Positions 9,285 through 17,430 of a DNA stretch of 64,000 nucleotides are shown in pieces. The DNA comes from Bacteroides acidifaciens (lineage in GTDB: Bacteria > Bacteroidota > Bacteroidia > Bacteroidales > Bacteroidaceae), in NCBI RefSeq assembly GCF_903181435.1, contig NZ_CAEUHO010000005.1:62001-126000 (forward strand), given 5' to 3'. The notes under the pieces were generated by a model that made no database searches, had not been told where the DNA came from, and saw nothing but the letters and a program-made list of their open reading frames with translations. Within the stretch, counting starts at the first letter, position 1, and every line of letters starts with the position of its first letter. The position numbers and the translations under genes were made by a program.

Positions 9285-10430
9285 ATGAGAAAAAGAGCGT
9301 TAATTTTCAGTTTATGCCTGTTTGGGATAGTATATACTCTTTCGGCAAAAGACAATAAGAATGTTGTAATGGCGACAGAGATTCCTTTTCAAAAAGCAGA
9401 AATCAAGTCTATCATGCGAAAGGTTGCGGATTGGCAGATTGCCCATCCCCATCCTGCCCCTGAACATGACGATTTGAATTGGCCGCAAGGCGCTCTTTAT
9501 GTCGGCATGGTGGATTGGGCGGAACTAGCCGAAAAAGAAGACGGCGATGATACATATTATAAGTGGCTCACCCGTATAGGCCAGCGGAATTGCTGGCAGC
9601 CGGACAAACGGTTTTACCATGCCGATGATATTGCCGTATCGCAGTCCTTTCTGGATTTATACCGCAAGTACAAAGACGAAGCAATGATTATCCCTACGCT
9701 CGCCCGTGTGGAATGGATTGTCAATCATCCGTCCGAAGGCAGTTTCAAGCTGGTGGAGGGAGACTTAAAGACTTTAGAACGTTGGACTTGGTGTGACGCT
9801 CTCTTTATGGCTCCCCCTGTATATGCCAAACTATATATGCTGACCGGAGAGAAAAGGTATATCAAATTTATGAATCGTGAATATAGAGCGACTTATGATT
9901 ACCTGTTCGATAAAGAAGAAAACCTGTTCTACCGTGACTGGCGTTATTTCGATAAGCGCGAAGCCAATGGCAAGAAAGTCTTCTGGGGACGTGGCAACGG
10001 TTGGGTACTTGGCGGTCTGGTTGAAATATTAAAGGAACTGCCCAAGAAAGACAAGAACCGTCAATTCTATGAAGAATTGTTTGTAAAACTGGCTACACGT
10101 GTTGCCGGATTGCAGCATCCGGACGGTTTCTGGCATGCCAGTCTCTTGGACCCTGCCTCTTATCCGTCACCGGAAACGAGTTGCACTACTTTCATTGTCT
10201 ATTCTATTGCTTATGGAATAAACGAAGGCTTATTGGATAAAGCAACCTATCTTCCTGTGATGGTAAAAGGTTGGAATGCATTAGTCTCGGCTGTAGAACC
10301 GAATGGAAAACTGGGTTATGTGCAGCAAATCGGTGCCGACCCGAAGAAAGTGACTCGTGATATGACGGAAGTTTATGGAGTCGGTGCTTTCTTGATGGCG
10401 GGCAATGAAATCTACAAAATGGCGAGATAA
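9285..10430 (+). CDS. GH105 unsaturated rhamnogalacturonyl/glucuronyl hydrolase
   Basis: This 381-residue enzyme has a cleavable signal (ending TLSA near residue 21, no lipobox) and so is probably periplasmic. The (alpha/alpha)6 barrel of GH105/GH88 is recognisable by HADD (112-115), the WCDALFMAPP motif with the conserved catalytic Asp171, and RGNGW (236-240). Family members hydrate the 4,5-unsaturated uronic acid left at the non-reducing end of oligosaccharides by polysaccharide lyases. Its presence implies that lyase products reach this pathway, yet no lyase is visible here. It starts 33 bp after the DUF4832 gene. Its leader and signal peptide closely match those of the GH3 gene at 32590. 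Its G/C content (34 of 60 bases from 9961) is far above that of the preceding gene, suggesting a different origin. Confidence 0.92.
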   Translation: MRKRALIFSLCLFGIVYTLSAKDNKNVVMATEIPFQKAEIKSIMRKVADWQIAHPHPAPEHDDLNWPQGALYVGMVDWAELAEKEDGDDTYYKWLTRIGQRNCWQPDKRFYHADDIAVSQSFLDLYRKYKDEAMIIPTLARVEWIVNHPSEGSFKLVEGDLKTLERWTWCDALFMAPPVYAKLYMLTGEKRYIKFMNREYRATYDYLFDKEENLFYRDWRYFDKREANGKKVFWGRGNGWVLGGLVEILKELPKKDKNRQFYEELFVKLATRVAGLQHPDGFWHASLLDPASYPSPETSCTTFIVYSIAYGINEGLLDKATYLPVMVKGWNALVSAVEPNGKLGYVQQIGADPKKVTRDMTEVYGVGAFLMAGNEIYKMAR

Positions 10431-10503
10431 TCTGTTCCCTTATAGAGAGGGATGTCAAAAATAGAATACCTGCTTTATACAGTTCCGATTGTAACTGTTA
10501 AGT

Positions 10504-10556
10504 ATAGAAGGGCTATATCAAACTTCGTTTCAAAGCAATGATATGGCTCCTTCTAT
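10504..10556 (+). terminator. Long imperfect hairpin closing module A
   Basis: ATAGAAGG pairs with CCTTCTAT and ATATCA with TGATAT, separated by a small internal loop, with about 18 nt at the tip. Only a weak A/T stretch (TATTGATAAAG) follows, so this may be a processing or partial termination structure. It lies between GH105 and the sigma factor gene, in a 218-bp gap with no gene. Confidence 0.5.
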
Positions 10557-10648
10557 TATTGATAAAGAACGTTAATATTATATAGCTCCACCTATATAAC
10601 ATATAAGAATTCTGCGCCTGTAAATATATAAAATAGTAATCTAATTAA

Positions 10649-11191
10649 ATGGAAGACTTGGAAAGAGAACTTTTGTTGATTTCCAAAGGGGATGAGCTAG
10701 CTTTTAATAGTTTCATGAACCGATATTCAAAGAGGTTATACTATCACGCCTTTGGTATCCTTAGTAATAAGGAAATGGCTGAAGAAGTGGTAGGCGATGT
10801 TTTCTTTGAAGTGTGGAAACTACGTAAGACGCTTTTGGAAATAGCCAGCATGTTGAGTTGGTTGAATACGATTGTATATCGTAAATCAATCTCTTATTTG
10901 CGCAAGGAGGCAAAGGGTAATCAAGAGATATCTTTTGAAGAACTTCAAGATTTCTCTTTTCCTGATATGCAAACTCCAATGGATGATATGCTTTCGCGCG
11001 AAGAACTCCAATGTTTGAATGAAGCGATCAATAGTTTGCCGCCCAAGTGCAAGCATGTATTCTTTTTGGCTAAACTGGAACAAATGCCTTATGCGGAAAT
11101 TGCGCGTATGTTGCAAATCTCGCTTCCTACGGTGAATTACCATATAGGATATGCAATGAATGCTTTGAGAAAGAGACTTGTGGACGGGTGA
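10649..11191 (+). CDS. ECF sigma factor, Bacteroidales expansion type
   Basis: This 180-residue sigma-70 family protein contains region 2 (about 10-80, including FNSFMNRYSKRLYYHAFGIL and AEEVVGDVFFEVWKLR) and region 4 (about 118-172, LPPKCKHVFFLAKLEQMPYAEIARML, then the helix-turn-helix ISLPTVNYHIGYAMNALRKRL). There is no region 1 or 3, as expected for the extracytoplasmic-function class. In these bacteria such sigma factors are paired with a FecR anti-sigma and turn on a neighbouring susCD operon. The fecR gene lies 146 bp downstream and a STN-type SusC follows, so this factor most likely controls module B. The ATG at 10649 has no Shine-Dalgarno sequence, which is usual here. Confidence 0.93.
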   Translation: MEDLERELLLISKGDELAFNSFMNRYSKRLYYHAFGILSNKEMAEEVVGDVFFEVWKLRKTLLEIASMLSWLNTIVYRKSISYLRKEAKGNQEISFEELQDFSFPDMQTPMDDMLSREELQCLNEAINSLPPKCKHVFFLAKLEQMPYAEIARMLQISLPTVNYHIGYAMNALRKRLVDG

Positions 11192-11227
11192 TTTAGAAAA
11201 AGAAAGCATTAAAAGAAAAAAATAGAA

Positions 11228-11256
11228 TTTCAACCTATAGATAAATCTAACCTTTG
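11228..11256 (+). promoter_or_regulatory. Possible promoter before the second fecR gene
   Basis: A near match to the Bacteroidales vegetative promoter: TTTC (11228-11231) and TAACCTTTG (11248-11256), the latter one base longer than the TAnnTTTG consensus. A perfect palindrome, CTTCTCATGAGAAG (11279-11292), lies between it and the fecR start and could be an operator. It would allow anti-sigma expression independent of the sigma gene. Weak evidence. Confidence 0.35.
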
Positions 11257-11337
11257 CGTCTTTATAAATAGAAGGGAACTTCTCATGAGAAGATTATAAA
11301 AAGGAAAAAGATATTGAAAGGATAAAAAGAATTGAAG

Positions 11338-12264
11338 ATGGATAAAGATATTAATGATTATACATATGGGGATTTACAGGGCGACATCAAGTTGAAGTCG
11401 TTTATAGAACACGGTACCCCGGCCGAGATAGATATCTCCGGCATTAAGAAAAAAGCTTTTTTGAAAATGCATCAACATGAACGTAAATCCAGGCAGCGAC
11501 GCGTTTTAATGTATATTGGTTCAGTAGCTGCTACGTTGTTTTTTTTAATAGGTATAAAATATATAATTACAGAGGATGCGATGGACGGTTTGTCCCACAT
11601 GGAAGTTACGGAATTGATGGCTGACGCATATGATGAAGAGGTGGAAGTGCCTGTTGGAGAGAAGATGACGCTGCTGTTAGCCGATGGCACAAAGATCGTA
11701 GCCAACTCGCGTACAATTGTCCGCTACCCCAAACGTTTTGATGGCGATTGCCGTGAAGTATATGTGAAAGGTGAGGCTTACTTCGATGTGGCACATGATA
11801 CAGAGCATCCGTTTCTTGTCCATTCCGATAATTTTAGAGTGAAGGTACTTGGGACAAGATTTAATGTGAACAATTACGATACTTCGGATTCGCAAGTGGT
11901 ATTGGTTCAAGGAGCGGTAGAACTGAAAACGACAAACAATGACCGGGTTCGTATGAAACCGAATGAATTGGTGAATTTGCAGGAGGGAAGTTTTGCCGAG
12001 AAACGGACAGTGAATACGGATGAATACACTTGTTGGATGCAGGGTATGATTAACCTTGATGGTGAAAGTGTGGAGTCTGTAGCTCAACGGCTCAGTCATT
12101 ATTATGGAGTGACTATTTTGTTTGACGATGGGATGTCGGCAGATAGAATTTATGGCAAATTGATGCTGGGTGATCATGTCAGTGAAGCCTTGCAAGCCAT
12201 TGAAACCATGACGCGGACTTGTATGGAAATTCGTGGTGATACAATCTACTTAGTGAAGAAGTAA
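11338..12264 (+). CDS. FecR-family anti-sigma factor (module B)
   Basis: This 308-residue inner-membrane regulator starts at the ATG at 11338 (an in-frame TTG lies two codons upstream). It has a short cytoplasmic sigma-binding region with a basic stretch (HERKSRQRR, about 45-53). One transmembrane helix follows (about 56-77, VLMYIGSVAATLFFLIGIKYI), then the periplasmic FecR domain (VPVGEKMTLLLADGTKIVANS at about 104-124, GEAYFDVAHDTEHPF and VLGTRFNVNNYD). The C-terminal domain ends YGKLMLGDHVSEALQ and IYLVKK. It matches the partial FecR at the window start domain for domain, so the two modules carry parallel regulators. Unusually, it is followed by a DUF4832 gene rather than directly by susC. 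Confidence 0.93.
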   Translation: MDKDINDYTYGDLQGDIKLKSFIEHGTPAEIDISGIKKKAFLKMHQHERKSRQRRVLMYIGSVAATLFFLIGIKYIITEDAMDGLSHMEVTELMADAYDEEVEVPVGEKMTLLLADGTKIVANSRTIVRYPKRFDGDCREVYVKGEAYFDVAHDTEHPFLVHSDNFRVKVLGTRFNVNNYDTSDSQVVLVQGAVELKTTNNDRVRMKPNELVNLQEGSFAEKRTVNTDEYTCWMQGMINLDGESVESVAQRLSHYYGVTILFDDGMSADRIYGKLMLGDHVSEALQAIETMTRTCMEIRGDTIYLVKK

Positions 12265-12338
12265 CAGCTTTTGTAGTCAGTTGCTACTGAATGAAATAAT
12301 TACATAAGAACTTATTATCAACCAATTTATAATGCCTT

Positions 12339-12396
12339 CATAGCAAGGTAGAGGAGGCTTATACGCCTTTTCGTAAAGAGAAGCTATGCTTTTTAA
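12339..12396 (+). terminator. Possible attenuator hairpin upstream of DUF4832 paralogue 2
   Basis: CATAGC (12339-12344) can pair with GCTATG (12383-12388), enclosing a smaller AGGC/GCCT stem, and CTTTTTAAT follows. The stems are short, so this is tentative. It sits in the leader of the next gene, ending about 15 bp before its ATG. Confidence 0.3.
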
Positions 12397-12410
12397 TACC
12401 ATTGGAAAAT

Positions 12411-13967
12411 ATGAAAAGATACACTTTGTTACGCACATTTATGCTTTTTATAGCAGCTCTGATACTCAGTGGATGGTCTTCGGCACATACACAAGTATCT
12501 ACAATTAAAGGACTAAAAGCGCCTGAACAAACAGTATGTTTTGAGCCTGATACTACTTCTGTACTCAAAAATCCCCTTACGGGTTGGGTAATGTACCTGG
12601 GACGTGCATGGGATGAAAACTTTTGGCAGACCCAACGCTATGATGCTATGCCCGTAAATGGTGGGGATTCCACTGTTCGTGTGAGCGATTACGCCGGTAC
12701 ATGTTATATTCGCATCAATTGGAATATGCTTGAGAGTAAAGAGGGAAAGTATGTATGGAACGATCCGGACTCACGTATCTATAAATTGCTTGCTTCGGTG
12801 CGCGAACGTGGAATGCGTTTGGCTTTCCGTATCAATGTAGACAGCCGCGACCAGGGACAGAACACACCTCTTTATGTAAAGGAAGCCGGTGCGAAAGGTT
12901 TTCAAGATCCTAATAATTCCCAAATATGGTCGCCTTATCCCGATGATGCCGTATTCCAACAGAAATACGAAAAATTCCTTCAAGCCTTTGCCGTTGCTTT
13001 TGACGACCCCGATAAAGTGGATTTTATTGATGCCTATGGACTTGGCAAGTGGGGGGAAGCACACGGTGTGAAATATAATGACTACTCAAAAAAAGAAGAA
13101 GTATTCGAATGGATCACCGATGCTTATGCAAAAGCCTTCAAGCATGTACCATTAGTGATAAACTACCATCGTTTGGTAGGAGATACCATCAGTTGGGCGG
13201 AACCACACCCTGATAGTAAGAGACTGCTCGAAAGAGCCATTGCCAAAGGATACACCATCCGTCACGACGCTTTTGGGATGACCGGTTACTACGAGCAGTG
13301 GGAAAAAGATTTTGCCCGCGCTTACCGCTTTCGCTTGCCCATCATTATGGAGGGAGGATGGATTACCGGAGCACATCACCGTTATTGGATTGACCCCAGC
13401 GGCAAGTATCGTCAAGGGCATTCGGAAGATGTACGCTTGGGCGAGTATGAGGAAAGTCGCAACGCCCACGTCAATATGATGGATCTTCGCATAGGTGATG
13501 AAGTAGCTTCATGGTTTAATACCTCTTTCGATTTGGTGAAGCGTTTCGAACGTGAGGGAGGATATCGGCTCTATCCTACTAAGGTCAGTTTCGTAAATAA
13601 AGCCCGTTCAGACGAGCAGGTGAGCGTGCAGCACAATTGGCGCAATCTGGGTTGGGGATACTGTCCTACCAACATTCCCCAGTGGAAAGGAAAATATAAA
13701 GTATGTATCGCTTTGATGGATACTCATCATAACATTGTAAAAAAACAGCTTGTAGATGAGGCCGACCTCTCAACTTGGGTGCAAGGTCACGATGGTCATT
13801 ATACCACAACAGTCAATTTGGATGGACTTCAAAAGGGAAGTTACACTTGGCTTATCGGTCTGGTTGATACAACCAAAGCATGCCAGCCGGGTTTGAAGAT
13901 GGCGGTCGACAAGAATCTTCTATTTGAGGGATGGTGCAAAGTCGGCAAACTTAAAATCAATAAGTAA
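12411..13967 (+). CDS. DUF4832 family protein, paralogue 2 (predicted periplasmic)
   Basis: This 518-residue paralogue is close to the protein at 7659. The ATG at 12411 is preferred over an in-frame TTG nine bases earlier. The signal (MKRYTLLRTFMLFIAALILSG, then WSSAHTQ) has no lipobox cysteine, so this copy should be a soluble periplasmic protein, unlike its two lipoprotein sisters. The shared motifs are intact: KNPLTGW, W-N-M-L-E-S-K-E-G-K-Y-V-W, GLGKWGE (Glu216), NYHR, RHDAFGM, MEGGW (Glu314), NMMDLR, GGYRLYP and GWGYCPTN. The gene lies between fecR and susC of module B, an odd place for an enzyme. If these proteins are glycosidases, this copy would finish oligosaccharides after import. 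No member function is known to me. Confidence 0.85.
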   Translation: MKRYTLLRTFMLFIAALILSGWSSAHTQVSTIKGLKAPEQTVCFEPDTTSVLKNPLTGWVMYLGRAWDENFWQTQRYDAMPVNGGDSTVRVSDYAGTCYIRINWNMLESKEGKYVWNDPDSRIYKLLASVRERGMRLAFRINVDSRDQGQNTPLYVKEAGAKGFQDPNNSQIWSPYPDDAVFQQKYEKFLQAFAVAFDDPDKVDFIDAYGLGKWGEAHGVKYNDYSKKEEVFEWITDAYAKAFKHVPLVINYHRLVGDTISWAEPHPDSKRLLERAIAKGYTIRHDAFGMTGYYEQWEKDFARAYRFRLPIIMEGGWITGAHHRYWIDPSGKYRQGHSEDVRLGEYEESRNAHVNMMDLRIGDEVASWFNTSFDLVKRFEREGGYRLYPTKVSFVNKARSDEQVSVQHNWRNLGWGYCPTNIPQWKGKYKVCIALMDTHHNIVKKQLVDEADLSTWVQGHDGHYTTTVNLDGLQKGSYTWLIGLVDTTKACQPGLKMAVDKNLLFEGWCKVGKLKINK

Positions 13968-14023
13968 CTGGCAGATTACTCATAAATCGTTATGCAATAA
14001 ATATTAATTATTAATCTTATATT

Positions 14024-17000
14024 ATGAATCGGAAAACAATCACAACTACGGTGGTGAGCTTAGCAAAAGCTTTCTGCCTGGCTGGGCTACTGTCTGTACC
14101 CGCTTATTCCAGCGCGTCGACTGTTTCGTTCGAAAAGGTAAATGGGATGTATATCCTTAAAGCCGAAGATTCGACAGTGAAACAAGTGTTCGACTACATT
14201 GAGAAACATAGCCAATATGTTTTTGTTTATGACCAACCTGTGAAAGATCGTCTCAACAACAAAGTAAACATCGAACTGCAAGGAAAGTCGATTGATGCTA
14301 TTTTGGCGGAAGTATGCCGGCTTGCTGATTTGAAATATCACATTCAGAACCGCCAGGTAACTATCACTGTCAATCCTTCTAAAAAGGTTACCACTCAGGT
14401 GAAAAAAGCGAAGCGTATCTCGGGACAGGTAGTTGATGCTACCGAGCTTCCGATGATTGGTGCTACAATTCGCGTGAAGGGTAGTGAAGCAGCTACCATT
14501 ACCGACCTTGACGGTAAGTTTCAGTTAGATGTTCCTGAGGGTAGCGAACTGCTCATCAGTTATGTTGGTTATAATGACAAAACCGTGCGGATAGACAGCA
14601 AGAACATGTATGCTGTTGTTATGGAAGAAGCCAGTAAAGCACTTAATGAAGTAGTGGTTATCGGTTACGGTACGGTGAAGAAGAAAGACCTTACCGGTGC
14701 GGTGGCAGCCGTGAAAGGAGAAGAACTGGTGAATAAACGCACAGCCATGCTTTCCAATGCTTTGCAAGGATCACTTTCGGGAGTGATGGTGACGCGTGAA
14801 AACTCGGCTCCCGGTTCAGGTGCCGCATCTATCCGCGTGCGTGGTATTACTACTATGGGTGAATCGAGTCCGTTGATAATTGTAGATGGTGTACAAAGCT
14901 CGCTCGATTATGTGAACTCTAATGACGTTGAGAGTATCTCGGTACTGAAAGATGCTGCGGCTGCCAGTATTTACGGTTCGAAAGCTGCTGCCGGTGTTAT
15001 CTTGGTTACTACCAAGCGCGGTAACGATAGCGGTAAAATCAACTTGAAGTACAATGCCGAATTTGGTTGGGAAATCCCTACCAAACAACCCAGCATGGTA
15101 GGAGTCACCCGCTACTTGGAGATGAGTAACGAGTTGAAGTACAACGATAATCCTACCGGCGGTTTTTTTCAGGAATACACCGCCGACCAAACAAAGAATT
15201 GGGTAAAGTATAATGCTACCGATCCCAACAACTACCCCATTACTGACTGGACTGACTTGATTTTGAAGTCGAGTGCTCCCCGTATGACTCACACTCTTTC
15301 CGTATCGGGCGGTAACAAAGCGGTAAAGTCGGTAGCTACCCTTTCGTATGACGAGGTGGACGGTCTTTACGATGGTCGTGGATTCCAGCGTTATATGTTT
15401 CGTTCGAACAACGACTTTAATATCAACGACAAACTCAGTGCCCAAATAGACGTGAATATCCGTCATGCCAAGAGTAGTACTAAAAATTATGATCCTTTCG
15501 ATACCATGCGTAAGATGCCTGCTATCTATCCCGCTACTTGGGACGATGGTCGTCTGGCTTCAGGTAAGAGTGGCGCAAATCCCTATGGACTGCTTGTAGC
15601 CGGTGGTAACTCAGTGGCTCACAGTACCCAGGTGGCAGGTAAAGGTTCGCTGACTTTCAAGCCCATCAAGGGATTAAGTATCTCAGGTATCGTATCTCCT
15701 TTTATCAATTATCAAAAGAAGAAAGCGTTTAAAAACTCATGCGGATATACCCTCGCCGATGACCCCGAAACTTTTGGCGGTTATTTCGACTCCGGCAGCA
15801 CATGGACTACTAATTCGCTTGAGGAAACCCGTAAGGATAATTATCACGTAACCAGCCAGCTTATTGCTAATTATATGGGAACCTTTGGCAAGCATGATCT
15901 TACAGTGATGGCAGGTTTTGAGAACTACTACATGAAGGACGAAGAACTGACTGCTGCTCGTGATAAATACGAACTTACCGGTTATCCTTACCTCAATATC
16001 GGTTCGGAAGATTTCCAGACCAATAGCGGTAAAGGCAATGAATATACTTCTAATTCAGTTTTCGGCCGTGTTATCTATTCATACGCCGATCGTTACCTGT
16101 TTCAGGCCAATGTACGTCACGATGGTAGTTCACGTTTTGCCAAAGGGTATCGTTGGGGTACCTTCCCTTCATTCTCGGCAGGTTGGGTAATGAGCGAAGA
16201 AAAATTCATGAAAAACCTCAATTGGGACTGGCTTTCATTCCTGAAGTTGCGTGGTTCATGGGGTATGTTGGGTAACGAACGTATCGGTGACAATTATTTC
16301 CCCTACATTGCTTTGATGAGCTTTGGTAATTCATTATTCTATATGGCCGATGGAAGTGTTGTTTCTGATAAGACAGCCCGCCCTGCTGTGTTGGCTGTAG
16401 AAGATATTACTTGGGAAACCACTACCAGCACCGACATCGGTTTGGATGCCAACTTTTTCAATAACCGTCTACAGTTTCACTTTGACTATTATTGGAAGCA
16501 GACTAAGGATATGTTGCTGAATATCGAGATTCCTTACTTCATGGGATACAACAATCCCAGTACCAATGCGGGTAAGATGTCTACACATGGTTATGATATT
16601 GAACTGGCATGGAACGACCGGATAGGAGACTTCAAGTATGGCGTGAATGTGAATTTCTCTGACTTCCTCTCAAAAATTGACTATATGAATGATGGCGAGC
16701 AAATCAGCGGTGGTAAGATTAAGCGTGCCGGTGTGCTTTTCAATGAATACTATGGTTATGTATGCGACGGTATCTACCAGACTCAGGAAGAAGTGAACAA
16801 TTCGGCCCGTACAAGTACTACCGTAACGGTGGGTGACTTGAAATATCGTGATATCAGTGGTCCTGATGGTGTACCCGATGGAATAATCAGCCCCGAGTAC
16901 GACCGTGTCCCCTTGGGTAACTCACTTCCTCGTTTCCAGTATGGCGGTACATTCAATGCTTCCTACAAGGGGATTGACTTCAGCATTGCTTTCCAAGGTA

Positions 17001-17413
17001 TCGGCAAACAGAATTCGTACCTTTCTACTGCCATGGTACAACCTTTGCGTGATAACTTTGGTAACGTGCCGTCAATTCTCGAAGGTAAATATTGGAGTCC
17101 CTTCAATACCGCTGAAGAGAATCTGTCGGCCAAATATCCCCGCCTTTCGAACGTATCGAAGAGCAATAACTACGCCACATCTAGCTTTTGGATGTTCAAC
17201 GGTTCATATTTCCGTTTGAAAAACCTCACATTGGGTTATACCCTGCCTGAAACTTGGACGCAAAAGGCAGGCATAAATCGTGTCCGTTTCTATGTGAGCG
17301 GTAGTGACCTTTTCTGTTTGAGTAATTTCCCTGATGGTTGGGATCCTGAAATGAACTACAAAGCTTATCCGATTACCACTTCTTTAGTAATGGGTCTGCA
17401 AGTTAACTTTTAA
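14024..17413 (+). CDS. SusC-like TonB-dependent transporter with STN domain (module B)
   Basis: This 1129-residue transporter has a signal peptide, an STN domain (about 40-115, VKQVFDYIEKHSQYVFVY), a regulatory-like beta-sandwich (about 127-205, RISGQVVDATELPMIGATI), a TonB-box/plug (NEVVVIGYGTVKKKDLTGAV from about 205, IRVRGITTMG, YGSKAAAGVILVTTKRG) and a barrel ending in VMGLQVNF. The STN domain predicts signalling to the FecR at 11338. Its plug is distinct from that of module A (GSKAAAGV instead of GVRGANGV), so the two transporters are not recent duplicates and probably carry different glycans or fragments. The stop codon is 17 bp from the susD start. Codon use is much richer in G/C than in module A. 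Confidence 0.96.
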   Translation: MNRKTITTTVVSLAKAFCLAGLLSVPAYSSASTVSFEKVNGMYILKAEDSTVKQVFDYIEKHSQYVFVYDQPVKDRLNNKVNIELQGKSIDAILAEVCRLADLKYHIQNRQVTITVNPSKKVTTQVKKAKRISGQVVDATELPMIGATIRVKGSEAATITDLDGKFQLDVPEGSELLISYVGYNDKTVRIDSKNMYAVVMEEASKALNEVVVIGYGTVKKKDLTGAVAAVKGEELVNKRTAMLSNALQGSLSGVMVTRENSAPGSGAASIRVRGITTMGESSPLIIVDGVQSSLDYVNSNDVESISVLKDAAAASIYGSKAAAGVILVTTKRGNDSGKINLKYNAEFGWEIPTKQPSMVGVTRYLEMSNELKYNDNPTGGFFQEYTADQTKNWVKYNATDPNNYPITDWTDLILKSSAPRMTHTLSVSGGNKAVKSVATLSYDEVDGLYDGRGFQRYMFRSNNDFNINDKLSAQIDVNIRHAKSSTKNYDPFDTMRKMPAIYPATWDDGRLASGKSGANPYGLLVAGGNSVAHSTQVAGKGSLTFKPIKGLSISGIVSPFINYQKKKAFKNSCGYTLADDPETFGGYFDSGSTWTTNSLEETRKDNYHVTSQLIANYMGTFGKHDLTVMAGFENYYMKDEELTAARDKYELTGYPYLNIGSEDFQTNSGKGNEYTSNSVFGRVIYSYADRYLFQANVRHDGSSRFAKGYRWGTFPSFSAGWVMSEEKFMKNLNWDWLSFLKLRGSWGMLGNERIGDNYFPYIALMSFGNSLFYMADGSVVSDKTARPAVLAVEDITWETTTSTDIGLDANFFNNRLQFHFDYYWKQTKDMLLNIEIPYFMGYNNPSTNAGKMSTHGYDIELAWNDRIGDFKYGVNVNFSDFLSKIDYMNDGEQISGGKIKRAGVLFNEYYGYVCDGIYQTQEEVNNSARTSTTVTVGDLKYRDISGPDGVPDGIISPEYDRVPLGNSLPRFQYGGTFNASYKGIDFSIAFQGIGKQNSYLSTAMVQPLRDNFGNVPSILEGKYWSPFNTAEENLSAKYPRLSNVSKSNNYATSSFWMFNGSYFRLKNLTLGYTLPETWTQKAGINRVRFYVSGSDLFCLSNFPDGWDPEMNYKAYPITTSLVMGLQVNF

Positions 17414-17430
17414 ATAAATAGGAGTAGAAT

